A stretch of DNA of 64,000 bases from Hyaloperonospora brassicae (GCA_947650285.1 CANTFL010001456.1:124001-188000); one strand, 5' to 3'; numbered from the stretch's first letter, positions 10,061 to 22,760 are shown. Made by a program: numbers and translations. The notes: a model not told the origin generated them from the letters alone.

Positions 10061-12360
10061 CGACACATTCCGTGAGTGCGTCGAAGTGATGGATGAAGTA
10101 AAGGCGATCGAGTAAAAATTACTGACGATGATGCATCAGCTATTAACCGCAGGAGGGCACACTGCCGAGTGAATCCGTTGTGTCCCAGGAACCAGATATC
10201 TATACGTTCGTATGTATATTTCGTTCGGTAGACCGCCGTGTGCTACAGGGATAGAGATTGACCGCATCGATTGCAAGGTTGTTCGATTGAGCTTGTCTTT
10301 TATCGATGCAAGGGGCGCTTTGTGGGCGTGGCAGGTGCTGTCTTACTGAACACGTCTGAGCTGATAACTGACTGCAGCTCGATTACAACCTGCCCAAGCA
10401 TCTACTATTATGCAGGATAAGTTAAGCAAATTGGGGCGATTTACTGCTTCATTGCACTTGCAGGTCGTCGTTGAGTCTGACGCACAAAACTCCATTTACT
10501 TCCTTCGTAAGCAGTTCCTACTAGGCGATATTCGAAAACAAGTGTGTAGTTACACCTGCCGTAGCCGGTAGCGATAAGTGTGTCTGTAGCATGCGACTTT
10601 GCTGCTTGGCATGCTACATTCCTCGTTCACTTTGGCAGATCTCAGCAACATGTTGAGATGTTAAAAGCACGGTCGAACGCATGTGTGCCTGATAAATGTT
10701 GTAAGGATACTCAAGAAAATGCAGTCGAAGATTGGTCCGGGATGAACATTATAACGGGGTGAGCCTGCTACATGTCATTGATACCAGAACGGCTTAATAA
10801 GACTTTTATCCAAATTGATAAAAAAATTCACTGCTATTTACCCCACTGAGTAAATATGGAGGAAAAATAATTGTCGAAAGAAATCTATAGCATACCTTCA
10901 CCTTTGGTTGATACAGGCCATCGTGACAACCACTTAACCACTAATCGCTGCTGAAGGCATACAGGTGAACCCGCCAAGGTACGACTTACAAGGCGGCGCC
11001 ACCACCCGGGTCTAAGATGGGTCGCAGCCGTTGGACGAAAAAAAGCAGGAGCGCAAAAAGGTCCATTACCGAGTCGGAAATCCTGTAGATTGCCAATCGC
11101 AGATATCCGGTCAGTTACGGAGCGAAAGTGAACCTTTCCTGGATATAATGAACCTAGTGATCAATCATAGACGCGCGCAATGGCTTATGAGCGAGTCGCT
11201 ACACTTGGAGTTTGTAGTTATGTATAGCTCGAGTACGATCAAAAGAGTTTTTTTAGTAAACTTATAAGAAATTAAATGCAACCTACACTTTTCTTCACTT
11301 TCATCAGCACATTTATGATATCTAGCCTTCCTCTGCATGTGCATTGAGCGTGAAGATTAAAAACAACTTCCGACAAAATTTTAGTGTAGGTGGCTTGAAC
11401 TATGTTGTAACAAGCGGAAAATGCCTTGTCTTAAACATACTGCCTGCGTATATTGTCTTTCCGCTGTAAGGTCGACGACGTCTTTCTGTAGCTGAAAGCA
11501 CACCAAAAGCACCGTTACTTCGCATTGCTCGCAGTGTATAGCTTGTTTATAACTTTTCTTTTTCCAACCTGCTTAAATTTTTAAAGATGACTAGGACTTA
11601 TGTGGGAAGTTGTTCATTCTTAGTTATCAAGGAATTGTTCGCTGACTACATTCCATCGTATTCGCTGGTATTGAGTCCTTAACTATATAAACTTTAAGCA
11701 GCTTCATTACTAAAAGGTTAGTCTCTGATAATATAATACTTATAAAGTGTCCTTGCCATGTATCCAATGCGCCTTCGTCCATGGATAGATTAAATTTCCC
11801 TCAAAAGGAGACAGTAAAATCTGTCGGCATTGAATGTAATATAGAATCGGTTTTCAGCATTCTGTAGGTATACTCTCGTTCAGAAAAAGCGAAACAATGA
11901 TGCTAAGACGAATTTCTAAAGGGGTCTTTACTATTTGCTATTCATATTTATAAGATCTCCAGTACAGCTTCATTATACAAAAGGACAAAAAATCGTCGCA
12001 TATTGTCAAAAAATATAAAATTGACGACGCATTATATACAAATCCATCCTAAAATAGATTGCAATATAAGCTAAATGATAAGATTCGGACATGATCATAA
12101 TTCATTAAAGTAAATGATGCATTACAGAATGGAGTTATAATGCATCACACATAAAATATCAATCCACCAATGTTGTGTACTAAAGATACAACATAAAAAT
12201 GCTTAACAGGACTCAAATATATATCAAAAAAATCCGCTTCATTCTCTTCCATACCTATTTAAACATATCCTTATCATATATTTCTTTATGATGTCGTCTG
12301 AAAAAGAATACGAAGGTAACAGACGCTTATAGTTATATTAAATTATGGGGAAATAAAAAA
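10061..12360. other. Noncoding, increasingly AT-rich DNA
   Basis: I see no gene. Short frames such as 11031-11267 match nothing I recognise. From about 11270 the sequence becomes strongly AT-rich with many A/T runs, up to the MULE terminal repeat at 12361. Confidence 0.5.
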
Positions 12361-12455
12361 AGGGAGCCGCTAATGAGCATTCAGTTTTCGCTAATGAGCC
12401 TTCACTCTATACATTAAGCAAGTATTTGATTTGAAGGTCGCTCTATTCTAAAATC
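12361..12455 (+). repeat. MULE left terminal inverted repeat
   Basis: It matches the reverse complement of 29380-29457 in several blocks (CCGCTAATGAGC, CCTTCAC, ATTTGAAGGTC), with a local 19-base duplication in this copy. Confidence 0.7.
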
Positions 12456-12517
12456 ATATTGTTGTAATTAAAAGAAATAACGTTTATATATCTTATATCA
12501 TCTAGTCAATCGGACCC

Positions 12518-13848
12518 GTGACAACCTTCCTTAAAAGGTACATGCAGGGCCTTGACCAGATCATAAAAGATCCATTTGATTCTGTGGACGAAGCCCGCCA
12601 CGTTTTTGACGAGTTAGCACTGCCTGAAGGCTATGTTACAACTATTAAAATGCAGCAAAGGGTGGGTAACCGCAAGGGCGGTGAGGTTAAAGCAGTAGAT
12701 CTGCAATATTCATGCAACGACCGATGCCCTTATTCTGGTACAGAGTCAGGTACAGCGCCTCTTCGTCAGCACATGGGCTCCAGCCGCGCCACTGGCTGCT
12801 CCTTCTCGGCCACGATCACATGATAGCAACGTCAAGAACAACCAGACCAGTAATTGATTAAAGTCACTCATGAAGAGCATAATAGTGATCCCTTTGTAGA
12901 TATTAATGTGCATCCAAGTGTACGTGCTCTGAGGAAAGAACAAGAACAATCGGTGATTCCGAGTCTGAGTGCAGGCATCAGCGCTGGTCGCATCGTTGCC
13001 TACCTTTGTCAATGTGATCTTGTGAATGTTACTGCGCGCGATATATACAACATTCGCGCAAACGAGCGGCGCAGATTGCTAGGAGGGAGGTCTCCGCTTA
13101 CACACTTGATTGAAAGTCTAGCAACAAGCAATGACAAAAACAACAATGCGTCTAACTGCTCGAAGTTTGATGCTGAGCAGCAGCTCACGCACCTATTTAT
13201 CGTGTCTCTCTCTTCCAGGCAAATTACTGCCTGTTTCAGCGCAAGGCGGATATTCTTAATTAACGCCACTTACAAGATTAATCGATTCCGACTATTTCTG
13301 ATGCACATTGTACGCGTAGCTGCGACCAACAACAGCTACGCTTTCGCCTATTGTTTAATGAGAAACGATACAAAAGGGGACTACATCCGGGCGATGCAGA
13401 GCCTGAGGCGGTTATTCGGGATGTTCGACATCGCTACACCAAAAACATACGTTGTTGATCTCATGAGGACATTATCAAACGCACTCGGTAACTGTTTTCC
13501 TTTTGCGAGGACACTGCTTTGTAGATGGCACACACCGAGAACATTACCGCCAATATGCAAAGTCATTTTGACTCCACGAAGGAGTTTAAACAATTACAGC
13601 TCACGTGGAACTTCTTGGTAGAAGCTCAATCAACGACAGAGTATAAACGTCAGCTTGTTGTGATGAGGGTAGATCTACCAGCTCATGTAATGAAGTATCT
13701 GGATGATACTTGGATAGTTTGCAAAAAGATATTCGTGTTTTGCTACTTGCATAGTTGTCTACATTACGGTCATGTGTCAACGACACGTGTCGAGAGCGCA
13801 CATGCGGCAATCAAGAAGTGGTCGAACGGATCCACAGGTAAGTAGAAT
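12518..13848 (+). pseudogene. MULE transposase, N-terminal and catalytic part, broken
   Basis: The translation in pieces (12518-12823, 12854-13621, 13525-13845) follows the order of oomycete MULE transposases. A FAR1-like zinc-binding start with spaced Cys (YSCNDRCPYSG ... GCSFSATIT) is followed by the HPSVRAL region and then the DDE core with YKINRF, the THLFIVSL and TYVVD blocks, and CRWH. The core is damaged. The residue before ATYK, normally the first catalytic Asp, is Asn (LINATYK). A TGA separates the first two pieces, and a frameshift near 13530-13620 splits the catalytic core. The end CACAG/GTAAGT at 13831 looks like an intron donor. The C-terminal part is displaced to 15326-15798 by a solo LTR. 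The protein is not functional. Confidence 0.85.
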
Positions 13849-14159
13849 TACTTTGTACTTAATGATATTGGTATCTCGGATATTTAATTAAACGTCTACC
13901 CTTAAGTGGTCTATGGTCGGTAAGCACAGCTCTAGGGTTGGCTTGCCAAGACCAACTTGCTATAGCCAGCCGTCAAAACGGAAGGGAACGCGCCATCGTC
14001 GAAATGCAGCTAGGAACTCGGTTTGCATAGTAATGGGCAAGATTTCCGCTGATAGTGTACTGGCAGCGTCAATGGCTTATAAGAATTGACCCAGGATCTT
14101 GTCAAAACCAAATGACAAATAACATAGGACATTCTTGTCGTCATGCAATATCCAGATTG

Positions 14160-15322
14160 TGTGGTGGAGTGGTGATCACTCTTTTGAGGAGTCGATCCCA
14201 ACTCTCCACTGGCGCCCGGAAGACCGACTAACGGAGGGGGTACTCCGATTCCGTGTTCTTGGTAGCCTTCCTCACCTTGTAAACCCGTCGGTGGGGCGGG
14301 TTGCACTCTTCCAGGTGGACTTGTGTCAATGGAAAACTTGACCGTGTTTGCGATGGGGTCGAGGTTCGATAATGGCGTGGAAATCTTCACACCACGATCG
14401 GGTTGGTGTGATCACGTGGAATTCGTCACGCGATCACTTGCATGTTTGTGGGGTGCTCGATATGAGTCACCCTGATCTATTACAGATCGCCTTGTCCAAA
14501 TGTAGACCTCAATTCGCGAGCCTTCTGACCACTTGAGCCGTCTCGCGATCTTGGGTCCTCAACCACAAAGGGTTTCCTGCGTCCAGTAGTTCCTTTTACT
14601 TGCGTGGCCCACACATGATATGCTTGTCTGATCGCGATCACCTACCTGATCACTGATCCCGATCTCGATCTCTTCCTGATCGACTTGCTGATCGCAGATC
14701 ACATAATGTGCTCCACACAAAATTGATCGCGATCACCTACCTGATCAATGATCCCGATCTCGATCGCTTCCTGATCTCGATCACCTACCTGATCAATTAT
14801 CATGATCTAGATCGCTTCCTGATCGCGGTCGCCTTGCTGATCGCAGATCACATGGTGTGCTCCACACCAAATTGATCGCGATCACCTACCTGATCAATGA
14901 TCACGATCTAGATCGCTTCCTGATCGCGATCGCCTTGCTGATCGCGGATCACATGGTGTGCTCCACACCAACTTGATTGCGATCACATACCTGATCACTG
15001 ATCACGATTGCTATCGCATACCTGATCACTGATCACGATCTCGATCACTAATCACGATCTCGATCGCCATCTTGATCACGATTGCCTTGCTGATCGCGGT
15101 TCCCTTCTTAATAGGCTGATCGCCAACGTTACCTTCCGCCTCATACCTTGATCCAAAATCGCAGGTCCCAACTTGCCCGATCTGATATCTATTTTAGTCT
15201 GACTGTCCAATGGACGCGATCTGACCAGATGTGGGACCTGACCGTCAACCGTTAACTGTCTCGGACATAAAGGGAATGCGATCACTTCCTCTATAGCGAA
15301 TTTCCACTGTTGCTTTACCACA
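14160..15322 (+). repeat. Solo LTR, family A-like, TSD ATTG
   Basis: It begins TGTGGT and ends ACCACA, the same 6-base terminal inverted repeat as the other LTRs here, and is flanked by the 4-base direct repeat ATTG (14156-14159 and 15323-15326). Its first third aligns with the LTR of element 1 (the ACGGAGG..TACTCCGAT block, AAATCTTCACACCACGA). It is 1163 bases long. It carries the GATC-rich array at 14620-15110 and split the MULE transposase gene when it inserted. Confidence 0.85.
14620..15110. repeat. GATC-saturated tandem array inside the solo LTR
   Basis: A degenerate array built from short palindromic blocks (TGATCGCGATCA, CACGATCTCGATCGC, CCTACCTGATCA). A longer unit that starts CTGATCGC.GATCACAT and includes GTGTGCTCCACAC recurs near 14682, 14838 and 14939. 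GATC occurs up to seven times per 60 bases (for example 14641-14700), against an expectation of about one per 256. Confidence 0.9.
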
Positions 15323-15325
15323 ATT

Positions 15326-15798
15326 GCATCGACCGTTTACAATACAAGATTTTGACCAGCATTGGTGGTTGGTCCAAGCTTCAACACGAAGGGCTGACAC
15401 CGAGACAGTCATATGATCTTATCCATCATGACACTGTGATCGCTGAACTTCTTAAGAGGTATGTTAATGCTGACAGATACCAGTAACGGATGCTATACGA
15501 TCATGCTATCGCTGCTATAGATTCCGCAATACGTGACCCTGTGCTGGTAAGGACGCGCGGGAGCCCATCAGGTCCCACCCGCCGCAATTTATCTAACTTT
15601 GAGCATGTATAGAACGTGTTTAATCCCAAGCAACGTCGACTATGTGGGTGCTGTGGGGATTTGGGCAGGGCATGTCGTCAAGCCGCACAAGCACAAGCAG
15701 TGCCTGCAGCACCTATAGCACTGCGACAAATTGAAGACATAGCGCATTTCGATCCTGTGCTTTATGCTATCAATGCTGCGTCAAACATTAAACTGTGA
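15326..15798 (+). pseudogene. Probable MULE transposase C-terminal fragment
   Basis: One plus-strand frame runs from about 15355 to 15798 with only two stops (near 15484 and 15610). It reads SIGGWSKLQHEGLTPRQSYD, then RDPVLVRTRGSPSGP, then a Cys pair (RRLCGCCGDLGRACRQ) that resembles the zinc-knuckle tail of MULE transposases with a degraded histidine. It directly follows the solo LTR that separates it from the catalytic part. The assignment rests on position and the Cys motif, so it is moderate at best. Confidence 0.45.
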
Positions 15799-15807
15799 TG
15801 TAGATGT

Positions 15808-17591
15808 TGTGGTGAAGTCGATCTCACAAAATTACTTTAGTGAATGTCTATCTTCCACTTACCCAGACTTGCCGACTCACGGAGGAGGTACTCCGATCCG
15901 TGCCTTGTTGTATAGCCTTATGCTCACTTTGTGTACCCGTCGGTTGGGCTGGCTTGAGCTCTTCGTAATGGCCTTAGGAGATGTCGATCTCGCTGAGGGT
16001 CTGGGGTTGAGCGTTCGCTTCCGGTGCGGAAATCTTCACACCACGAACAGAAGTTCTGTGATCCTGATCTCGAGTCGCGGCGATCTCTATTTGGAGATGT
16101 CGCGATCTCGATCTTAAATCACACCGATCTCGATTCGTCTTCGGGATCGGGGTCTTTGCTGTGCGGAAATCTTCACTCAGCAAATGATAGTCTTGCGTCG
16201 ATCTTGCGTTGGGACCAGTCCGATCTGGTCTTGGGATCGGCCGATCTTGCCGGAAGTGCGCAATGTGGGTGGATCGGTTGCTTGTTTCGCCATAATGAAA
16301 CGTGCCGATCTGCCCTGTAGATCGCTTCGGTTTTGCTCGGTCTTGTCTTGAACTCCTTTTCCAGATCTTCTGACCACTTGAGCTGCCTCGCGATCTTGTA
16401 ACCAATGTCCTTTTCCTTTTCCTTGTGTTGCTGCTACCCTAGCAGTTGAGTTGAGTGTGAGTACTTGATCGATCCGGGCCAGATATCCCGAGATCGCTCT
16501 TCTCGATCTTAGCCAACAATCCAAGATCGGTCTTCTGTGCCCTTGTAATACGCGTGCCTTGACCCGCCGGGGAAGCCAAATCAATCTTGCCCGGAGAAGA
16601 GGGGAGGAACGCGCGTCGTGTGCAGAAGAAGTAGATTTCAAGTCTGTTTATTTACCAACCAAATTAATAGCCAACCGTAGGTCACTCTCCAAGTCGATAT
16701 CACCTTTAAGCTTGACCGCCCCCTTGAACACGTGTCGAAATTTCGTGACCTGTGCTCCAAAGATAGCGCCAATACTCCCGATATCGTGCCTAGACACCAG
16801 AAAGGGACCAAATTCCAAATGTGGTACCAAATGCCCAATTTCGATACCAAAAGGTCCAAAATAGTATCCAAATGCCGAATGTGTCAAAATTCATTTTGCG
16901 ACGTCAATTCAACCGGCTTCCACTGGATCTTTCGATCTGAACTTTTAGGACATCACTCTTGGACCTTTAACAAGCATTTCTGTCATGATCCGAAAGTCTC
17001 ATCAACGATATATCCATAATCACTGGGGAACATGACCGATCTGATGCCCAAATTCGAGATAGTTGAGGATCGACATAGTGCAATCCGGCCATATATGGTC
17101 TTCCGTTCAGTGTGTGTGCTCCGATACCATAACCAAGAGTTTATCTGCTCAATGGGACCATCCACAGTTCTTACAACGGACCCACGGACTCCCACAAACA
17201 TCCCCACTTCCAGATCGGGCAATAATTAACCTAAGTCAGTACCCCCTTTGGGAGATCAGTAGAGAGCATCACCGATCTGCATATTGTTACACCTTCGTCA
17301 CAGAGTCATATCACATCACCTGGTCCCAGATCCTTGTCCCAGATCCTTGTCCCAGATCGCTCCATGGAAATCGTTCTATTTGTCGGCTTGTCCCAGATCG
17401 CTCCGTCTCAGGTCGATCCATATCCATCAATCTGGAGACAGTTGGACCAGATCTCCGATTCCCGTTGAGATCACTTTCCATCTCCTCATTGGATCGTCAA
17501 GTCCCATGGACCCGTTTTCCACCAGTAAGTGACACCTTAACTGGGTAGTCACCGATCCACGTCCCAAAATTTAATAAGTGACTTTACCACA
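15808..17591 (-). repeat. 3' LTR of element 1 (family A)
   Basis: 1784 bases, TGTGGT...ACCACA. It is matched in inverted orientation by the solo LTR at 26140-27884, and its outermost 61 bases are repeated directly at 25695-25755. Near 17327-17380 it contains a short tandem of a 14-base unit (GATCCTTGTCCCA-like). Its first 250 bases resemble the solo LTR at 14160. Confidence 0.88.
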
Positions 17592-20300
17592 ACCGCCCCC
17601 TGTACTGAAGTCCGTTTGGGCAGCAATCGGCTCCAGTCCAGTCACTCATCAACTCTGTTCCAAGCATTCAAGTCCATCCCATGACCTCACCGACGCGTCT
17701 CCCCACTTCGACAGCACCCTCGGAGTAGTCTACCGCACTTTTGTCGCCGGATCGCGATCTGTCACCCAGATCGGCCGATCCAGAGGAGCATTTTCCCATA
17801 GTGCCAGATCGGCCGGGGTACCCAGGTCATCGTAGTCCGGCCGGATCGCTATCCATCGTCATGGGATCGCCAGACCGCCCGCCTGAGCCGATATCGCTTC
17901 ACGCATCTCCGGCTACCCTAGGTGCGTTATGATCCGACATCCTGGCCACTGGCGGGTCTCGTGGAGGGTCTGCTCCAACTGCGAGCGTTTCCGGCCACAT
18001 TCCAAGAGTTTCTGCCGGCGACGTTCGTCTTAAGTTGGCTACGATCTCTTATTTATGGGATCGAGAGGCTACCTTCTGCAGTCCAACCGATACAATTCAT
18101 GCGCTTCAGCAGTCATACCGAGATGCGGTCGCCCGGGGGGATCGCTTGCAAGCCGATATTGATTCTCTGTACAGATCGGCCGGCCCCTTCGTCTCTTTCG
18201 TCCATTGTCGATATGATTTGATGAAAGGCCGTTACGTCAACGCCATGCATTCTCTGAGCGACTGCAAGCGAGCTCTGCGGACACATCAAGATCAATCGGC
18301 GCAGATTCTTCGGCTACGCGCTCTGTTGCGTGCCAGCGATGAGGATCAGGGCAGTTTGGAACGACAGTTGAAAACTTTAAAATCTCACGTCCGTTCTCTC
18401 CAAGTCGAACTCAATTCTCTTCGACAGCAGCGTGACCAACTGACATCCGACAGGTCTTTCCTTCACATAGACGTTTTGCCTCTGAAGGAGGAATTGGATC
18501 GGTCTCAGGTGGAGATCGCAGAAGGCCTGGCTTTGATCAGAAATCTCATTCAACAAGTGGATAGTTTGACTCCTTTTGAAGGGTCAGTTGGCACTTTCGC
18601 AGATGGAGAACGCCAATCTCCGCCGTCAGCTTGCTGAACACCTCACGGTGTACGACCAGCTACAGGTGGCGGAACAGGATCGGGATCGGGCTATAGCGGA
18701 ACACTAGACTCTCCTTCACACAATCAATAGTGCCATACTCGGCTACCAATCGTCTGCTTTGTCTGCTCGGTCGACACCCAAGAGTGCTTCTCGGGCCGGA
18801 TCGCCCCTTACTTCCGCTACCCGGGGGTCGAGGTCGCTTGCCGACAAATCCAGATCTAAATCGCCTACCACGCCTGCCAAGCGTCGACGTGTCCATCTAC
18901 CGTCACAGACCAAGGTTTTTTCCGCCACCCGTTCGGGCTCTCGGCTATTGTCGTTGAATCCCTCAACACCTTCCAAGAAACTCCCCAGATCGGCCCCACC
19001 AGAGCCTTCACCCAATTCTTCTTCTTCTCCGCCTTCGTCCGCGGCTTCTGGGACTGGATCCGAAAGTGGGGAGCTGACAGAGTCGGAATCTAGCTCGGAT
19101 GATTTGACTCGGTCTGTGATGTCCCAATCTAGATCGGCCGCTCGTCGACGCCCGAGATCGGACGATCGTCGGAACTCCAAGCTCCTCGGCGGCCACCCCA
19201 ACATATTCCTATCCGTCCGTGACAACTGTGCCCGGCCAAGAACCGTCACGTCCGCCTTCGCCGACCTAGCCGGAGCCTCGTTATCTCTCTTATTCGACGG
19301 CTCCGGTTGCGACTGCTCCCGTAATCGATCTTCAGGATAATGATGATGATTCTGGAGATGCGGATTTGTCGTTGCCGGAAGAGGCACCCAGCGAGATCGG
19401 CTCCGCTAATTCGCCCCGTGGATTTACTGCGCTCCCGGCCAGCCGTCTTTCCGAAAGCGACAACAGCATCACCATTCCGGTACGCCCAGTGGCTAACCGA
19501 GTCCTCGCGGCTGCCGACTTTGACGATCTTTCACCACTTCAGCAACCTCGGGATCGGTGGATTCCCAACTATTTGGTACCTCCCCGCCGGGTGGATTCTG
19601 AGATCACTCCTTGGTCAGTCTCGCGGATCGCGATGGTCTGCGTGAGGACGATGTCGATTGAGTTGTTGTTCCACCACTACTCCAAGCCCAGTTATTCCCC
19701 TCCAACTCTCACAGACGGTCTTCTCCTACGGGGACTTGGGCGTCTGGGCTAATCTCGCGGCGACATATTGAGGCTCTATACGCCCGATCTCCCTGGGACA
19801 GAATCGTGATTCCCTTGAATCCGATCTCACTTTTCCCTGACCGGGTGGTATCGGAACATGGGCACTCGTTATCTGGATCTGGATTCCAGTCAACGCCAGG
19901 CGCTGTGGAAATCCACTCACGCTTTCCCGATCTCTCCGGTTCAACGGCGATCTGATCGATTCCTGCTAACGTTTTGGCGCCAGCGGAAACAGCGGCGATC
20001 TCGTTTGGAGCGCGCTGGAAGAATTTCCTGAACACGATACTCCGCGGCATGATCGAAGGTTATTGCAATCCGGATATTTTGCTCGATCCCTTCTTCTTGC
20101 ATTACCCACGCATGCATGAAGAACGAGTTTGGTATCCCGGATTGGAGCGTCATACCGACCCAGCCGACCTGCTAGAGGCTTTGGAAATAGCCGACCATGA
20201 GGACCCCTGGCGCAAACAGTTCCGCAACGCCCCTGGGGACCATCATGGATCGCAAATTCCTCGTCTCCAAAACAAGTTCAGGCCTGCTACATCGTCTTAA
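17592..20300 (+). pseudogene. Antisense coiled-coil protein gene of element 1, decayed
   Basis: It lies opposite to pol, reading inward from the 3' LTR. Coding-like pieces occur in order: a Pro/Ser-rich start (17578-17932); a coiled coil of about 200 residues (18035-18637; heptad-like LQQSYRDAVARGDRLQADID and onward); a Ser/Arg/Lys-rich segment (18759-19340) with an NLS-like cluster (TPAKRRRVHLP) and an acidic Ser stretch; then a C-terminal part (19366-20300) with EALYARSPW near 19770-19797 and DPFFLHYPRMHEERVWYPG near 20085-20150. The pieces lie in several frames, so frameshifts or introns intervene. The product is unknown. The NLS-like cluster suggests a nuclear or nucleic-acid role. Related remnants occur in elements 2, 3 and 4. 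Confidence 0.7.
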
Positions 20301-20640
20301 CTCCAGATCGGTGTTCGAGATCGATCATCTTTCTCCATCGTGTATATCGTTCAATCGTTTTCTTTGGTAATTCCTCTTTTCAACTCCCACAATCACTAGT
20401 CTGTCTCGGTCCACATCGTTTGGTAAGGTAATTCAATGGACTGCCTCCATACTCACACACACATCTCCTTCTTCCAGCATATACTACCTCCTAGCACATC
20501 TTACAACCCCGCCCTTCAGCTTGTGCTACCGTCTCGCACACCTTGTTCCAATCGTTTAAGTTTGTCCGACTGACTTTCATGTGATTGCATCATTCCAAAA
20601 CGGTTCCTACTCACCCGATCCCGTTCGAACTCTTGCAAGA
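20301..20640. other. Convergent 3' ends of antisense gene and pol
   Basis: A T/C-rich noncoding gap on the plus strand, between the ends of the antisense coding remnant and the minus-strand pol remnant. It probably holds the 3' UTRs of both transcripts. I see no defined terminator. Confidence 0.4.
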
Positions 20641-21120
20641 TCGCTCCACAACTCAGATCGGCCTCATCCACGCAACTCAGGTCGGGATATTACTTCCACT
20701 TTACCAGAAACTGTCGGTGTACTCGCCCATAACGGGTTTTCCTACCAGATCGCACGTCCAATATTTCTTCTACTTCGTATTCTCCATCTTCAAGATCGTT
20801 CTCCCAACTGTCCTCTGGTATCAGAGCTTCATCAAAATCTCAGCGATCTGCTTCATCTATTTTCAGCTGGTCTTTTGGCCGTTCAGGGAACGTCTTTACT
20901 CTCTTTAGTTTCGATAGGTTTACGATCAAAAATAGTCGATATGGGGTTCCGGCGATCTCCAACTTCACCGCGTGATCTCCGCAAATATCCGCAACTCTGA
21001 ATGGGACATGCCACATATGTGCTAGTTTCTTCGCGTATCCTTCCTTGACCCGATATAAGTACAGCCAGACTTGCGTTAACACTTCGATCTCGTGCTGCTC
21101 CAAATCTTCGTTTTGTCGAT
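20640..21120 (-). pseudogene. Pol C-terminal tail of element 1
   Basis: The minus-strand frame 20840-21103 reads HEIEVLTQVWLYLYRVKEGY, then AHMWHVPFRVADICGDHAVK and VNLSKLKRV. This is the post-integrase barrel-like tail that precedes the chromodomain in chromoviral Ty3/Gypsy elements (W.GPFRV...VHVSRLK type). The part after about 20840 continues in broken frames. It follows the integrase core in order. Confidence 0.65.
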
Positions 21121-21148
21121 CTGCCCTCTCTTGGATCGCAGCTCGTAG

Positions 21149-21942
21149 TTAATCGTTCACTACGGATCGCGCTCGATGATAGTGTCTTTCAATACTGTAT
21201 CTCCACCGCTTCGGATCGCGATCTCTCGTTCTCGTGTTCCCCACTGATACCGTAGCTTCCAACGTCGATCGTGAATCCCACCCATGAATCAGATAAAATG
21301 GGGTATCCCCCCGGATCCGATCTTGTGCAGTGCTAATTGCAAATGTGAGCCGCTCAGCATTCTCATCCCAGTCTCGTTGATCAACATCAGCCACGTACAT
21401 CTTGAGCGAATGCGCAAGGTTTGTACCATTCGTTCGGATGTTCCATATGCTTGTGGCCTGTAGGCCATGGTGGCACGCTGTTTCTGTCCTACGATCCGAC
21501 TGAAAGATCGAACAAAATCGGACATAAACCCCGATTCTCGATCGTGCCTGATAGCTTCGCTAGCTCCGAAGCGTCTAAACACACATTCTTCGTGATTCTC
21601 CGCTATTGTTTGTGCCGTCCGTGATGAGCTAGCCTTTGCAATTACATACCCCGAGAAGAGTTCCACCCAAATGAGCACCTCGGTATTCCCCTTTATGGAT
21701 TTGGGCAAAGACGGTTTAATATCCATTGCGATGATCTGGAATGGATAGGTTGCGTGTAAGTTGCCCGGGGATCTCCTATGAATCTTCGGGCTTCCTTTTC
21801 CAGTTTCACAGTCGGTACATTCGCCCACATAACTTTGCACACTCCGATACAGTCCTCTACAATAAAATCGCGATCTGATCCTCTGATAAGTTCTGCCGAT
21901 ACCCTGACGACCTCCTTCCAGGCTCTTATGATAGTGATGCAA
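21149..21942 (-). pseudogene. Integrase of element 1
   Basis: Starts with a HHCC-like zinc region (HHYHKSLEGGRQ ... GECTDCE). The DDE core follows: first Asp in IAMDIKPSLPKS, second in IRHDRESGFMSDF, Glu in GTSERMVQTL. The overlapping frame 21149-21400 continues (WDENAERLTFAISTAQD). There is a frameshift near 21300-21400, but all three catalytic acids are visible. The function in Ty3/Gypsy elements is insertion of the cDNA into the genome. Confidence 0.85.
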
Positions 21943-21981
21943 AAATATCCCGATGCAACGTCTCAGGGATCACCAACCGCA

Positions 21982-22760
21982 TCAAACCATCGCGGTCTTC
22001 TGACTTTCTTTTCGCCATGGAGCAGAAAATAGCAGATCGTTCTCATCGATCTCGTACTCTGGCGCCAGTTCTGCGCACATCTTCACCTCTCCCGCGTCCA
22101 AGTTTAATACATCGCCACTTAGATACTTCTTATGATTGAACATCAAACGCTCTTCATCTATAGCTTGGACAATGCGTTGAATTCTAATCCTCTCTACCAT
22201 CTTCTCTTGTATCACTTCAGGTTCATGACGTATCCTCCCGGCTGATCTCCTGATCGCAGTGATCCAAGCCAGCTGACCATCTTGCTTGGGCTTCAACAAT
22301 TCATCGAGACGGTTCAGAGTCATCAGATCTTGTCGATCTTGTTCAGCTACAACATTTCTTCCTTTTTCATTATGCAATGCTGTGCTGGCTAGTCGATCTG
22401 CACTTTGGTTCCATTCTCGCTTTATATGCAGAAACTCGTGACTAGGCCAAGATCGCAATTTCTCTAACGCTTTATATTTCAAGGGTTTCAGGCCCGGGGC
22501 TTTGCAGTTGATCTCACCGCGCATCTGGCGGATCACCAAATTAAATTCCCCACAAAAGATTACTCTTCCCATGTCCAGATCGGCCAGTAAATCGAAGCAT
22601 AACAGCAATCCATTATACTCAGCTTCATTCACGGTGAGGTCGAGAGTGTATCTGGATTCTGCCGCCACGATCTTCCACTCGGGTAACCTCCATATCACAG
22701 CACTGTACGACCCTCCTTTCTTTTAAATCCTTGCCGATCCATCGAAACTGGCCACCAGCA
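21982..22760 (-). pseudogene. Second RNase H domain of element 1
   Basis: The frame begins near SFDGSA (about 22735-22750) and passes a stop. It then reads IWRLPEWKIVAAESRY, NEAEYNGLLLCFDLL, IFCGEFNLVIRQMRGEI and NQSADRLAST. These are the RNase H blocks with acidic residues; the third block has GEF where GDS is usual, a catalytic Asp to Glu change. A linker towards integrase follows. This archaeal-type RNase H sits between the RT-linked RNase H and integrase, as in other oomycete and plant Ty3/Gypsy elements. Confidence 0.75.

Noticed and set aside
14010..14390. 126-codon minus-strand frame
   Set aside because: It crosses the boundary of the solo LTR at 14160, so it is a chance frame in repeat DNA.
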